Shown: positions 40,299 through 51,539 of the stretch, piece by piece
Position numbering within the stretch: the first letter of the stretch is position 1
How the letters are laid out: each line of letters starts with the position of its first letter
From: Trichomonas vaginalis G3
Lineage: Eukaryota > Parabasalia > Trichomonadida > Trichomonadidae
Direction of reading: 5' to 3'
Length of the DNA: 64,000 nt
Assembly: GCF_026262505.1 (NCBI RefSeq)
Contig: NC_067204.1
Location: forward strand, 9,643,797 to 9,707,796
Position numbers and translations under genes: made by a program
The notes under the pieces: generated by a model
What the model saw: the letters and a program-made list of their open reading frames with translations, nothing else
The model's database searches: none
Told to the model about the DNA's origin: nothing

Positions 40299-43200
40299 AG
40301 TCAGGCAATAGACTCATTGACTTTAACATCGAAGCTTTAGATGAACCAAACAGAGACTACTTACACAAACATTTCGGTAAGGTTTTCATGAGACTCTTAG
40401 AGAAAATTAAAATAAACTCCCAACAGAGATGGATGGTATGTTATAAACTTGGTGGAAAGTATGAATGTTCTACGTTAAACCTCAATAATATTGGAACATT
40501 ACTACATCAGCTCTTGAAGGAGAACTTTATATCAGAGATAGAAGCAAATGCTGCAGGTATTGTTGAAATGCACTATGACTTCTTCTTGACAAACATAAAG
40601 AATCTTACCGAAATAAAGATGTATGATTTAACAGAATATGAAGGCTTAACGATGTCAGATGTAAAGAAAGGCAAACCAAAAAAGAGACCATATAGAGATG
40701 AAAGCACACTGACAGAAAGACAGAAAAGATTAACTTAAACAAACAGGAGATAAACCAGATATAGATGACTTCTGGAAATGAAATCCTTGTGAAAAGAAGT
40801 TTTATAAGAAGAGAAGCGGGCAGTTCTGGAAGTATCTTTGCACATTACCTATAATCTTGAACGCTACCAAATCTTCAATGAACTGAACAAAAGAACTGCA
40901 ACACTTATGACAGAAGATAACTGCTTTCGTTTATGCTTGCATTCAGGCTGGAGTAAATGAAGAAACTATTGACCACATGAGAGAAGTCATTCGTGTTAGA
41001 GACTTTCCTCAAAGTAAAGTACAAGAAATTTCTGACGCAACAGGTATAGCATTTAATGTTACCATTGGTTACTTTCAATGACTCAAGACATAATGAAATA
41101 AAGAGATACATACCAAAAGAATGTGAAACTGTTCGAACTATTGACTTACTTCTTGTTGAAGACCACTACATGCTAAATGAAAGACTTCCAATGACAACAT
41201 ATTTCATTCGAAACTATATAGAAATCTTGAAGGAGTGTGGTGGAATGAACATTGAAAAACAGATGAAATATATACAAAGAGAGAAGATAAATATGTAGTT
41301 CGCATGGATAGAACTACACCGCTATGGGATGTTATGAAAACATTGTGGGAGTGCAAATATTTTGAACCTATTTCTTATGGAGAACTTTTCACATATACGA
41401 CTGACTTATATAAACAGAACCTTGCACCATTTAAAGATTTGACATATGCTCCAAAGTATTGTGTACAACTGAAGAAGAAAGCAGAGTCAAAAGAAGTAAA
41501 TAAAGCTAAATGTAAGTTCATACCTGAGCACGTTTTCTTGCTGACTTTGAGTGTAGTACGGATGGCTTTCATAAAGCTTTTAACATCTGTTATGACAGTG
41601 AAGATGGTTCAGTTAGTGAAAGTATTTGGGGTCAAAACTGTGCAACAGAATTTTTGGAAAGACTTCCTGACAAGAGTTTAATATATTTCCATAACCTCAG
41701 TTATGACATAAACTTCATCTTAAGACACATGACAGAAGTGAAAGGAACTCCCATCATTAAAGGTTCACGAACAATGCAAATAACTGGTTTATATAAAGGA
41801 AGGGCAATTATTATAAAAGACTCTTACAGTGTTATAATAAGAAGCTTAAACTATTTCCTGCTATGTTTAACTTACAAACAGGACCGAAAGAAGTATTTCC
41901 ATATAACTACTACAGCAGTGTTTTGTTAGCAAATGACAACAGAACTGGTGTCATTTCTGAAGCATGTAAGTTTATCCATGATGCAGATACATTTATGAAG
42001 AAACATAGATTCCATCAAAGGTTGCAGAATAGATGAAAACCACTTCGACTTAGAAAAATATAGCACGTTTACTGCAAACAAGATGTAAGAATTTTAAGAG
42101 AAGGTTTTGTAAAGTTCCGCAATGACTTATTGAAAGAGTTTGATTTAAACGTTTATGACTACGTTAGTATTTGTTCTATTGCTAACAAATTGTTTGAGAA
42201 CAGAGTATACTTCCGCGAATGGAAATCTTTATGACCTCTCAAATAAACCAAGAGAATTTATTTCGAGATGCATTCAAGGTGGAAGATGTATATGTCAGAT
42301 AACATGAAACAAAAGAGCAAAAAGAAACTCATTGCTGACTTCGACACTGTTTCATTATATCCTTCAGCTATAGCAAGACTTTATACTTTAGAAGGTATTC
42401 CAAAAGTATTGAAGGAAGAAATGTTAAGCACAGAGTATCTCATGAGACATTTATTCGATGACGACCAAAAGGAACCCATTGGTGAAAAGTTTATGTCTGG
42501 CTTCTTTGTTCTCATTAAGATAACAGAGATTGGTATACCCAGACACTTTCATTTAATAGTTTGCGACCCTGAACTAAATCCAGAACTTAACGTTCCAAGA
42601 AGTTCAAACACTTGCTGTCTCATGTATGTTGACCATATAACATTACAAGACCTCATAAAATATCAAGGTGTCAAATGTGAAGTGTTGCAAGGATACTATT
42701 ACGATGGAAACAGAGATATGAGAATAAGAGATGAAGTAAAGAAGTTGTTTGAGTTAAGGTTAAAGTATAAGAAAGAAGAAAACCCCTTACAAGAAATTAT
42801 AAAACTCATTCTGAACAGCATTTATGGCAAAACTATTCTATCTCCTATTGAGTCAAAAATAACCATAGTAAATGACAAAGATGCTATAAGATATGCTATA
42901 AGAAATTACAACCATATAGTGAAGTTCGAAGGTTTGGATGGTTCAGATAAAACTATTTTCAAGCTAACGAAAAGCATTTGCAGACACTTTAACTTCTGTC
43001 CACTTGGTGTTAATATTCTGTCTATGTCAAAACGTATTATGAATGAAGTATTCTGTACTGCAGAGGACATGGGACTTCAAATCTTTTACCAGGATACCGA
43101 CAGTATGCACTTATAATGAAGACATCCCAAAGCTTGCAGCAGAGTTTAAGAAAGATATGGTCGCGAACTTATAGGAAAGAACCTTGGTCAATTTCATAGC

Positions 43201-43596
43201 GACTTTGCAGAAATAACACCTGGAAAACAAAGTTTAGCTTATAAAAGTATTTTCTGTGGAAAGAAGACCTACATAGACTTACTCACTAACGATTTAAATG
43301 AAGTTGCATTTCACTGCAGAATGAAAGGCGTGAAGCAAGATGTTATTGCTTTAACCGCTAATGAAATGTTTCCTGAAGCTATACAATGCTATTACAATGA
43401 AGATAAGAACATTCACATACCTGTTGGAACATATGACAAAGACTCTGAGTTCAGTTTAATGAAACTTTACAAAGCACTTCATGATGGTCAAGAGATTGCA
43501 TTCGACTTATGTAAGTCATGTCAACCTTGCTTTGCTGAAAAGTTCAACTTTTCAATAACGACTAAAACAAGCTTTATTCGTAAGTTGAAGTTCTGA
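40295..43596 (+). pseudogene. Protein-primed-type B-family DNA polymerase of the Maverick, broken
   Basis: Recognisable parts in order are: an N-terminal region; a 3'-5' exonuclease zone near 41.5-41.9 kb (an acidic ExoI-type strand, then LIYFHNLSYDINFILRH); palm motif A (DFDTVSLYPS, ~42.34 kb); motif B (KLILNSIYGK, ~42.82 kb); motif C (YQDTDSMHL, ~43.1 kb). This is the Polinton/adenovirus-like PolB that replicates from protein-capped ends. It is broken in about six places and is a fossil. Confidence 0.88.
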
Positions 43597-43599
43597 GGT

Positions 43600-43720
43600 C
43601 ATTTATTTTTGTCAGCAATGAGGTCATGAATGAGGTCAGCAATGAGGTCATGAATGAGGTCATGAATGAGGTCATTTATTTTTGTCAGCAATGAGGTCAT
43701 TCGTGATAAAAATAAAGCTA
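43600..43720. repeat. TGAGGTCA short tandem repeats
   Basis: Alternating GTCAGCAATGAG and GTCATGAATGAG words behind the polymerase region. Each holds a TGAGGTCA core. Low complexity; may act as a spacer between convergent genes. Confidence 0.7.
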
Positions 43721-43729
43721 GCGTAGATT

Positions 43730-44586
43730 TTACAATACTGCGATGGTAGAGTTTAAGAGTTGTGTTTCAATGTAGAGACAGTCCTTATGGTCTGGAGGTA
43801 GCAAAACAGGTGCTTTATGGTCATGAGTGGAGAACATGTCTATCCAAAACTCACGATTGAAGCCGGTTAATTTATAGTATTTAGGGTTAGGAAGTGGTGA
43901 AGTTCTTGTATGACCAATGAACTCATTTTCAACGCCTTTGGCTATATTAGAGTAAAGTATTGCTTGCTTTCTATCCCAAATGCCAGGTGTTACAATCTTT
44001 GAAAATTCATTTTTCCTCGGAAGCATTGCATCATAATTGAAAACATTCTTAAAATCATCACTTGGTTCGGAGATTTGAAATCTTATACGTAATGGATTTT
44101 CTTTCTTTTAGCGACTTCATTGAATGGTGAGAATACAATGAATTGACAGTCATGAGTTCCATCTTCATTTTCATTAAATTCATAATGAAAGTCTATAAGT
44201 TGTGGCTGACTACCTTCTTCTTTCAGTTGTGCAAGAAACTCACGTAAAGGCTGTAAAGTTTGTACTTCAATGTTGAACTTTTTCTCGAACATCTCATTAA
44301 ATGAAATCATACATTGTTGCAATGTTGTATCGTCTTTAAAGTATTTGTATATGTGAATGTTTTGGGCGCTTAAAGACTGTTCGTCATTTTCTATCTCGAC
44401 TTGAAGTATAAAGTCAATCTTTCTGAAAGCACGTGTTATATACATAGATGTTATGCCAATGTACTTCTCTTCATTTATGTTCACAATCCAGTCTGTTGGA
44501 AACTTAAACGTTACTCTGTTCCCCTTTATTTTGACGTCAGGGTTTTCACTACTGAACGCAACAGTTAAAGGTATTTGTCTATACAT
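43730..44586 (-). pseudogene. Maverick virion-type protein remains, unrecognised
   Basis: A minus-strand stretch whose start (MYRQIPLTVAFSSENPDVKI, 44,586) is beta-rich, with YIGITSMYITRAF and a helical insertion, and which continues in a second open stretch (EFIGHTRTSPLPNP..YYKLTGFNREFWIDMF). Likely one decayed gene, possibly a minor capsid or fibre-base protein, judged only from its beta-rich look and location near the capsid gene. Confidence 0.4.
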
Positions 44587-44610
44587 TTAATTCGGATAAA
44601 AATAAACCAT

Positions 44611-44802
44611 TTACTCTTTCTTTGCTTCAGCTTTTGCTTCTTCTCTAGCTTTTTTCGCCAGCAAACGTGGGTTCTTCTGTCTTCCAGCAGCTAATGCAGC
44701 TAGTTGTTTTTCACTAAGTTTTCTCTTTGGTCTCTCTGGCTTTTGTTCTTGTTTTTGTTCCTTCAGTTCGGATAAAATTTGCTCGCGAATTTCTTTCTTC
44801 AA
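44611..44802 (-). CDS. Small basic Lys/Ala-rich protein
   Basis: About 63 codons of KPERPKRKLSEKQLAALAAGR and RLLAKKAREEAKAEAKKE, a core-protein-like, DNA-condensing composition. The open frame extends further 5' without an ATG, so the start is unsettled. Comparable to the basic core proteins of adenovirus-like particles; inference only. Confidence 0.45.
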   Translation of the reverse strand: MKKEIREQILSELKEQKQEQKPERPKRKLSEKQLAALAAGRQKNPRLLAKKAREEAKAEAKKE

Positions 44803-44898
44803 TGCTTCAACATCTATGACACCTTGGTCTTGTCCGTAGGGCTTGTCTGAGTCATTTGACTGCAGATAAAAATAAATTAAAACTTTAACCGATGTAAA

Positions 44899-45332
44899 AT
44901 GAGCTTGTCAAAATCAGAGCGAGAGTCTATTATATTAAATGACGCAAGAGGAATACAACATCCTTTCTATTACGTAAGTCAGAGTAAAGATGGTAAAATA
45001 TACGTAAGAAAAAGAAAGGTACCATTAGCGAATGCAGAGAGCGACAACATTAAGGTGCATGGCAAGGGTGAAGTCCACGAAGCCCATATAAAACCTTCTG
45101 TTCAAACTGAAAAGTCAATAGAACAGAAGAAAAGAAGCCAGATGTACTTTCAATAACGAACCAAGAGCTTATTGCAAAGTTCGTGAATTTCATTGAAAAA
45201 CAAACCGAGTCAAAGAACCCTGACCCGCCAGTGAAAGAAGTTGAGACAAAAGAGAATGTACAGTTCATTGAAAATGTCAAGAAACAACTTCCACCACGAA
45301 TACCAAGAAGAAGAGTGAGAATAATGAAGTAA
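44899..45332 (+). pseudogene. Basic protein remains upstream of the capsid gene
   Basis: Starts MSLSKSERESIILNDARGI; Lys-rich, ending in an Arg-rich tail (PPRIPRRRVRIM). Broken once or so. Position immediately before the capsid gene suggests a virion core or scaffold role. Confidence 0.45.
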
Positions 45333-45359
45333 ATAGATATTTTTATCTGAAGTAAATAC

Positions 45360-46934
45360 ATGCAGAACGAACAGCTAAACGAATTTACTCCAGCAGAGCA
45401 TATTCATCAGATTCGCTCATATTTCGATATCATAGACAATGCAGTTCAAATTGGTGACACTAATAGAAAATATTCTGACGCAAAGATTCCATCACAACCT
45501 GGAACTGCTAAAGATAACACATGGGTAACATTCAATCTCTCACCTCCTGGTGAAAATATGTTGGACCTTTACAATACATTCATTACGTATAAAATGGAAG
45601 GTCAATTTATTGCAGATAAAGAAATTGGTTCAGGTTCCAATAAAACAAACCCACCAGGATTTTGGATTGGTTTCGATGACGCTTTCTATGCAGTTGCTGG
45701 ATATCAAATCCTTGCAAATGGTCGTATCGTATATTCTCAAGACAACGCAAGAGAAGAAGCATATATAACTTCAAACTCACAAACTACCGAACAAATAAAG
45801 AAAGTAGATGTTTTCTCAAAGACTCGACATGAAGATGTATGGAGTCATTCGGGAACATGCAGAACAGGACAAATTGTTAGTGGTCCAATTACAGCAGGAA
45901 AATCATTTGATTTTAAGCTTCGTTTAAGAATTCCTGTTAGAAGATTCCTTCCATTAGAAGCTATAAGATTTATTCCAGCTTTTGCAGGAAACATTCAGCT
46001 TAAAGTAAAGTTCAGTAGCGACGCCTTACAATGCACATCTATATCTGTAAATGATATCGTTGCTTTCAATCCAACTCTTAAAGTTGCATTTGCTTCAGAT
46101 TCAAATCCACCGACAAATAAATTTGTTCCATGGAATGAACCATTCACTATGATAACGAAGGCAGTAGAAGCTAGTGGAACAGTTACTATTACAACTGTAA
46201 CCCAGCAACTATTTCGAACAAAGATGGATTTTAATGAATGTTTCATTCATCCAAAGTCATTCTCTTTAGACCCTAACATTTATACAGAACTTGTAGAACA
46301 TTATACAAACGAGGCTTTATGTTTTCCTGTTAAAGTTATGGATTGGATTCCTATGGACGGTTCATTCTCAAAGAATACAGATAGTTCAAGTGCAACATTT
46401 ACAGCAGCTTATACGCCTATTAATGTTAAAAGTATTTGGGCACTATTTAGAAAGAAAGACAACTATTATGTTAATTTTGAGAACCCTAAGTTTAAATATC
46501 TTCAGCTTTCCATGGGAGCTTATGGAAATATGCCTGCAGAACCTGAAAAATCATATGGACCTGTATTTTATGAAATGGTTGCGAACGCTTGCAATACAAA
46601 CAATGATATGATAGGATTTAATGAAGATGTTATGAGGTCATTGGTGGATGATGGTAGTGTGGAACATAAATGGGATAGCTATGACAACACACATTTCTTA
46701 TGTGGTTTTCCAACAGAAGTGGACTTTTGCTTCCAGCAAGGTCAAACATCTACTGCTCCAATAACATACAAATTGTCTGTTAAAGGACCTATTGAACTAG
46801 CAACTGAAAATGTACCAAAGCCACTTATTGGATTTATGAGGGATTGTTGCTTTGCCATTCAGGTAAGACAGTCAGGCATCCCCATAATAAGACTTGACGA
46901 CTATAACTTAGCAACTGACGACAGTGAGGAATAA
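45360..46934 (+). CDS. Major capsid protein, double jelly-roll type
   Basis: 524 aa, looks whole. Beta-rich throughout, with IDNAVQIGDTNRKY, FNLSPPGENMLDLYNTFI, FKLRLRIPVRRFLPLEA and GNIQLKVKFSS in the first half and FWIGFDDAFYAVAGYQILANG in between. This layout is typical of the Polinton/Maverick double jelly-roll capsid protein. It would form pseudo-hexameric capsomers. It lies in the expected cluster with core-like and membrane-anchored proteins. The reading frame is uninterrupted, the best-preserved structural gene together with the fibre. Confidence 0.85.
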   Translation: MQNEQLNEFTPAEHIHQIRSYFDIIDNAVQIGDTNRKYSDAKIPSQPGTAKDNTWVTFNLSPPGENMLDLYNTFITYKMEGQFIADKEIGSGSNKTNPPGFWIGFDDAFYAVAGYQILANGRIVYSQDNAREEAYITSNSQTTEQIKKVDVFSKTRHEDVWSHSGTCRTGQIVSGPITAGKSFDFKLRLRIPVRRFLPLEAIRFIPAFAGNIQLKVKFSSDALQCTSISVNDIVAFNPTLKVAFASDSNPPTNKFVPWNEPFTMITKAVEASGTVTITTVTQQLFRTKMDFNECFIHPKSFSLDPNIYTELVEHYTNEALCFPVKVMDWIPMDGSFSKNTDSSSATFTAAYTPINVKSIWALFRKKDNYYVNFENPKFKYLQLSMGAYGNMPAEPEKSYGPVFYEMVANACNTNNDMIGFNEDVMRSLVDDGSVEHKWDSYDNTHFLCGFPTEVDFCFQQGQTSTAPITYKLSVKGPIELATENVPKPLIGFMRDCCFAIQVRQSGIPIIRLDDYNLATDDSEE

Positions 46935-46964
46935 AGGATGAACGTTTATTTTTAAAGCTTATAA

Positions 46965-47423
46965 ATGAGTTCTTCATCAAGCTCTCGTGAACCTTCACCA
47001 TCTATGAAACAAACTTTACCAAACGATTATGGAGCACCTATTGAATATTTCTTACGAGCTGCACAATGGCAAAGAGCAGTCTCACCAAGGTTAGGTGTTC
47101 CACCAGCTCCTGTCAAAAATAGCATTTGGTCAAGTCCTTATATAAGATATGGTCTCCCACTAGGTTTGCTAGCTACAGCAGGAGCAGTTATGATGTTGAA
47201 AAGAAATAAAGCAAATGTTGTAAATAATACTGAAGTAGCTGAAGTTAAACAAACTCCGACACCATCGCCAAAACCAGCGCCTTCACAAGCAAAACCTTCA
47301 ATGACTCCTGAACCTATGGAAGTACAAACTCCTGTTCAAAAGTCAACTCCAAAACCGACTCCAACATTTAAACCAGAACCTACACCACAAATAAATCGTA
47401 AAACTCCTGCGTTTCCTTACTGA
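46965..47423 (+). CDS. Membrane-anchored Pro-rich minor virion protein candidate
   Basis: 152 aa: Ser-rich N-terminus, one hydrophobic segment (YGLPLGLLATAGAVMML, ~64-80), then a Pro/Lys/Thr-rich tail (TPTPSPKPAPSQAKPS). It starts 31 bases after the capsid stop, so probably expressed with it. A single membrane span with an extended tail resembles minor virion proteins of capsid-bearing elements. No sequence family recognised. Confidence 0.5.
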   Translation: MSSSSSSREPSPSMKQTLPNDYGAPIEYFLRAAQWQRAVSPRLGVPPAPVKNSIWSSPYIRYGLPLGLLATAGAVMMLKRNKANVVNNTEVAEVKQTPTPSPKPAPSQAKPSMTPEPMEVQTPVQKSTPKPTPTFKPEPTPQINRKTPAFPY

Positions 47424-47471
47424 AAAAATAACGTTATTTTTATTTAATATTAAAATTTTTATTTGATTGAA

Positions 47472-47708
47472 ATGACGACTAAAGTCACTGAAGCAATGAA
47501 ACAAAAGTTTTTGGTAGAATACATTAAATCAGGAACTATTCCAGAAGGTTTTTACATTCATACTATGAAGGATGGTAGAGTTCAGTTTAGAAAGATAAAG
47601 CAACCATTAGATAAAGAAGGTATATTAAGGAAGATTAAACTTCATGAGGACAACATTGCTGAACTTAGGAAGAAGTTAGAAGAGTTGGAGAAAGGAAGAG
47701 AGTTATAA
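47472..47708 (+). CDS. Small coiled-coil protein
   Basis: 78 aa from the ATG at 47,472. N-terminal half FLVEYIKSGTIPEGFYIH resembles the start of the basic protein at 44,899 in style (short peptide with FYIHTMKDGRVQFRK, compare FYYVSQSKDGKIYVRK). It ends with a coiled coil (LHEDNIAELRKKLEELEKG). The shared -(S/K)DG(K/R)-(I/V)-x-(V/F)-RK- hairpin suggests the two are related. Confidence 0.5.
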   Translation: MTTKVTEAMKQKFLVEYIKSGTIPEGFYIHTMKDGRVQFRKIKQPLDKEGILRKIKLHEDNIAELRKKLEELEKGREL

Positions 47709-47726
47709 AGCAATGAATTCAACAGG
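47698..47726. repeat. Inner inverted repeat 2, right member
   Basis: Perfect inverted partner of 25,369-25,397. It overlaps the 3' end of the coiled-coil gene, as the left member overlaps the end of its gene. Confidence 0.85.
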
Positions 47727-47773
47727 GTGAAAAAAGAGGTGAGATCTCACCACTTCACCTAAATTTAAATGGA

Positions 47774-47820
47774 TGTTTTCATACGTGTGGGAGTGGTGAT
47801 ATCATTTATTTTTAAGTTTA
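47774..47820. repeat. Inner inverted repeat 1, right member
   Basis: Inverted partner of 25,230-25,275, containing CATACGTGTG and GTGGTGATATCA. Confidence 0.75.
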
Positions 47821-47855
47821 TTTTTTATTTTATTTTTTATTTTATTTTTATATAA

Positions 47856-48182
47856 ATGACGAAAACTATTGAGATAACAAACTACAACGGTCATGAGTTC
47901 AAGAATTTGTTCTTCGTTCCTCGTGAAAATACATTCTATCAGATACGAGGGAGAAAGGGTAAAGTTAGTTTGAGCGTTTATGAAGGAATGAAGAATGGAA
48001 AGTTTATACAAGCATACGATACAAACGGTAAACGTGTTTCATTAGCTTTGTCAAAACTTACAGGTATAAACTATGACAGTGATTTTGACTCTGACGATTG
48101 GAGCGACAGCAGCGATACTGAAGAATATGAACTATTGTGTGAAGCACAGCAATGGGAAGAGTTGCAATACTTTTGTAAGTGA
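47856..48182 (+). CDS. Maverick right outer gene, small acidic-tailed protein
   Basis: 108 aa: basic strands at the start (FVPRENTFYQIRGRKGKVSLSV) and an Asp/Ser tail (DSDFDSDDWSDSSDTEE). It lies between inner and outer terminal repeats, with no counterpart at the left end. No family recognised; looks whole. Confidence 0.5.
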   Translation: MTKTIEITNYNGHEFKNLFFVPRENTFYQIRGRKGKVSLSVYEGMKNGKFIQAYDTNGKRVSLALSKLTGINYDSDFDSDDWSDSSDTEEYELLCEAQQWEELQYFCK

Positions 48183-48228
48183 GAACGTTTATTTTTACAG
48201 TAGTAAGGTGAAGTGGTTGGCGGCTTTA

Positions 48229-48359
48229 TAAATATTTAAGGTTAAGTTGGTGTTTGTGTTTGTGTTGTAAAATATACGTTAACGGTTTTGTAAAGTGTCA
48301 AATTCACATATAATGGGTAAGGAGGCTCGCAGTGCCTCCGTACACATGATATGTATACT
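48229..48359. repeat. Maverick right terminal inverted repeat
   Basis: Inverted relative of 24,505-24,633, ending ATACT at 48,359. Inner half identical to the left, outer half diverged. Confidence 0.9.
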
Positions 48360-48396
48360 AACTGATTCTTGAAAAGTGCTCCATAATGTTTAATGA

Positions 48397-50608
48397 TTAA
48401 AATTCAATATTCATGGCTGTAAGCCACCGTTGATAAGCAGCGGATGATTCGCTGCGCCCTATGTATATCCCTAGAGGGTAACCTCGCATATAGTAATTAC
48501 CACGAGGAAAAATAAATATATATTTCGGCCATGAAAAAGTAGCATCTAAGTGAATTAAATTACACTCCAACGCCAAATTTCCTGATTCGCTTGGAATATA
48601 TATAAGAAATTCTATAGGATTTCCATTGACGAATAAACTATCACTTCTTATCGTTGTGCTATAATTTACATAAAATTTCCCGGGATATGAAGTTAAGATA
48701 TCACCAATCTCATTATCATGCTTTATTTTTTCCTGTATTTCATCTTGCAGAGGATGTCCTGGGAGATCAACTTTCGTTATTTGAATGTACCATTTTAACC
48801 TCTCTGAAAACTCTTTGGGTAATTTTATGTTTTTCATGTTTTTTGGTACAGTAATCATCCACAACGTATCTGATACTTTTGAATATTCAAAGGATACGAT
48901 TTTGTCATACAATGTGATCTTAAAGTAATAATAATTATCTGTAGAAATTTTTAAAGGGGAATAATCTTCGTTTTGAAGTAGAAAATAATTTAAGTTTACA
49001 GATCGATCAGAACTTATATTGGAAAGGCCCAAATGAATAAATGCTGGCATTTGTTCCAAAAACTTCAATGTTTGTTCATAAGTTAACACATTGATATGAA
49101 TACCAGGGCTTATTAGAATTAATTGCATTGATTTGAGTTTTTCAATATCAGTATTTTTAGAGCATTCAAAACAAATATGGCAACCATCTATTGTAATTGG
49201 AGACCGATCAACTGGAATTTTTTCTATGGATTCATGAAATTGTTTGATCGCTGTAAATTTAATACCCATGATTTGTTCAAAATCTGCTTGAATTTTTTTG
49301 TCAGCTTTCAAACAAGCTTTTGCTAAAATTTCCAGAAGGTCATTGTTTTTTATTTGATTCAAAACATTAAAGTTCTTGTACATAAAATCATTATTTTGAA
49401 TTAGGGCCTCATGGAAGATTAAATGAATCTTTAAACGAATAACTTTGCTTTCATTCAAATTCATTACTGATATAATATTATTTGTTGAAACAATCGAAGA
49501 GAGTAATGGATTTCTAAATGTAGAAAATAACTCTGAGATATTGTATGCAAAAGATAAAACATACTTGATTTGGTTTGTAAATTGATAAGTCTGCAAATTG
49601 AATTTATCATTCATTTTGAAAATTGTTTCGTTTGGGCTTGACATTATCAATGCTTTCATGATTGGTGTAACATTATCTATATTACACGAATTTAAAATAT
49701 TAATTGATTCAAATTTAACTGCTAGTTCATAGAAAGAATATTTACTATTATCCAATATAGATCTGATACGTATTTGATAATATTCTTCACCATTTTGATT
49801 TGTTTGATCTGAAATTAAAACATTAATAAAATCTTCGATTGTTAAATCACACGATTTTCCTGAAAAAGCAAAAATATTCGAATATCTTTTATCGCCATTA
49901 ATTATTGCTTGTATTAATGGTTTAGAAATTCCTGCTTTTGAGTATAATTCCTGGTCAAATGAAAAATTTTGTAAGAAACCTATAACCTGTGCATAAAATT
50001 TGGGGCGGGCAATTATAAATGCTTCTAAAAATTTAAGAATATATTGTTCCCCTAGACGATGGATTTTGATTTTAATTTGACTGAGATCTGTTTGCAAATA
50101 TTTTTCACTTATAATCATATTTACCATTTCTGTAAAAGCTTCAGCGGATTTCTGAAATTTAGGTGTTGTTTCATATGTTTGAAGATACTTTACTTCATCG
50201 CTATTCGAGATAAAACGCTCTTTGAGTTCCTCCAAATAACAAATGATAGATTTATTTTCAAATCCAAATAATTTATGTCCAAAATTATATACATTCTTAA
50301 TATTTCTGTTTAATTCTTTGATTTTTGAAACGATTTGTCCCCAAGGATATGATGGTGAATCTCCGACATATGCATTTGATAATGAATCCAAAACAGTGAA
50401 TTTAGGTTTACCATCTTGATAAGTTATTTTTATTTGTATACCATTCTTTTTGATAGGGTTTATTGGAAGAATAATATAAAATTTTTGAAATATACCCATC
50501 TGGATAAATTGTTGAATCAGAATTTACACTATTACATCTAATAGAACCCAACTGAATTAAAATCAAATCATCCGAAACATTTAATGGTAGATGAAGATGG
50601 TTTAGCAT
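48397..50608 (-). pseudogene. MULE transposase copy 2, truncated
   Basis: Same protein as copy 1 from the N-terminus through the first catalytic Asp region (LIHLDATFSWPKYIF) to RWLTAMNIEF, then a stop made by one base change. The remaining C-terminal ~290 codons, with the other DDE residues and zinc motif, are missing because the Maverick begins there. One extra T near 50,427-50,431 relative to copy 1 also shifts the frame between the start (50,608) and the main ORF. Non-functional. Confidence 0.8.
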
Positions 50609-50814
50609 TAAAAAAATTGTCACTTTTTTAAAATTTCGGATTTTTAAGAGTATGTTGAAAATTAAACATACTCTTAATATATGTTAATAATTATCATTTG
50701 ATAAAATTATTTAAATAGTAATCAAAATATTGTTATAAATATTAATGGAGTTGAAAAATTATGATCATAAAAGTAAGATGTTAGCATCTAGCCTCAGTAG
50801 ATACTAAGTCATAT

Positions 50815-51270
50815 CAGAATAGACACATATTCATCCTCAATTGACTCTTACTCATCTTCAATTGATTCTCACAAATAATCAATTGATCCTCACTACTGAT
50901 CAATTGATTCTCACAAATAATCAATTGATTCGCATTAATTATCAATAGATTCTCACTAAGAATCAATTGATTCTCAGTCACCCTAAATTGATTCTCACTA
51001 CTTATTAATTGATTCTTACTCATCCTTAATTGATTCTCGCTAAGAATCAAGTGATTCTCACTCTTCCTCAATTTCTTCTTAGTATTATTCAATTGATTCT
51101 CACTGATGTTCAGTTGAATCCCACTAATAATCAAATGATTCTCACTCATCCTCAATTGATTGTCACTTATTCACAATTTATTCTTAAACAACCTTAATTA
51201 ACTCACAATATTCTTCAATTGACTCTCACTAATTATAATTTGATTCTCAGTCATCCTCAATTTATTCTAA
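50815..51270. repeat. MULE minisatellite A, copy 2
   Basis: Counterpart of 23,010-23,465 with only a couple of base changes. Confidence 0.85.
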
Positions 51271-51539
51271 CTCAATAAGAATATGAATATGAAAATGGAT
51301 TGGAATAGGTGATAATTAAAATATATTGATATGAATTTGTGAGAGTGTCTTTAATAAAGAAAAATTTGTCAAAGAACAATAATGTCAAATTTGGTGGGAG
51401 CATATAGTAATGAAATATTTATTGATAAATATTAATGTCATAATAATTGAGAGCATGTAGTAATGAAAAATTAATTGATAAATAATAATATTAAATAGGG
51501 TGATTGCATTGATCAATACATATATATGAATGAATTTCG

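Larger units (their letters stand above)
24505..48359. mobile_element. Maverick/Polinton, 23.9 kb, partly decayed
   Basis: A full-length-looking Maverick with 5'-AGTAT...ATACT-3' ends and ~130-bp terminal inverted repeats. It carries a double-jelly-roll capsid, packaging ATPase, rve integrase with chromo-like tail, B-family polymerase, a fibre protein, KilA-N protein and about fifteen small ORFs. I see no recognisable adenain-type protease. Capsid, fibre and several small ORFs are open; polymerase, integrase, ATPase and some others are broken (around a dozen breaks in all). No matching target-site duplication flanks it: GTAGTT on the left, AACTGA on the right. Age: probably moderate, as inner terminal repeats are identical while outer ones differ and several genes have decayed. 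Confidence 0.92.
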
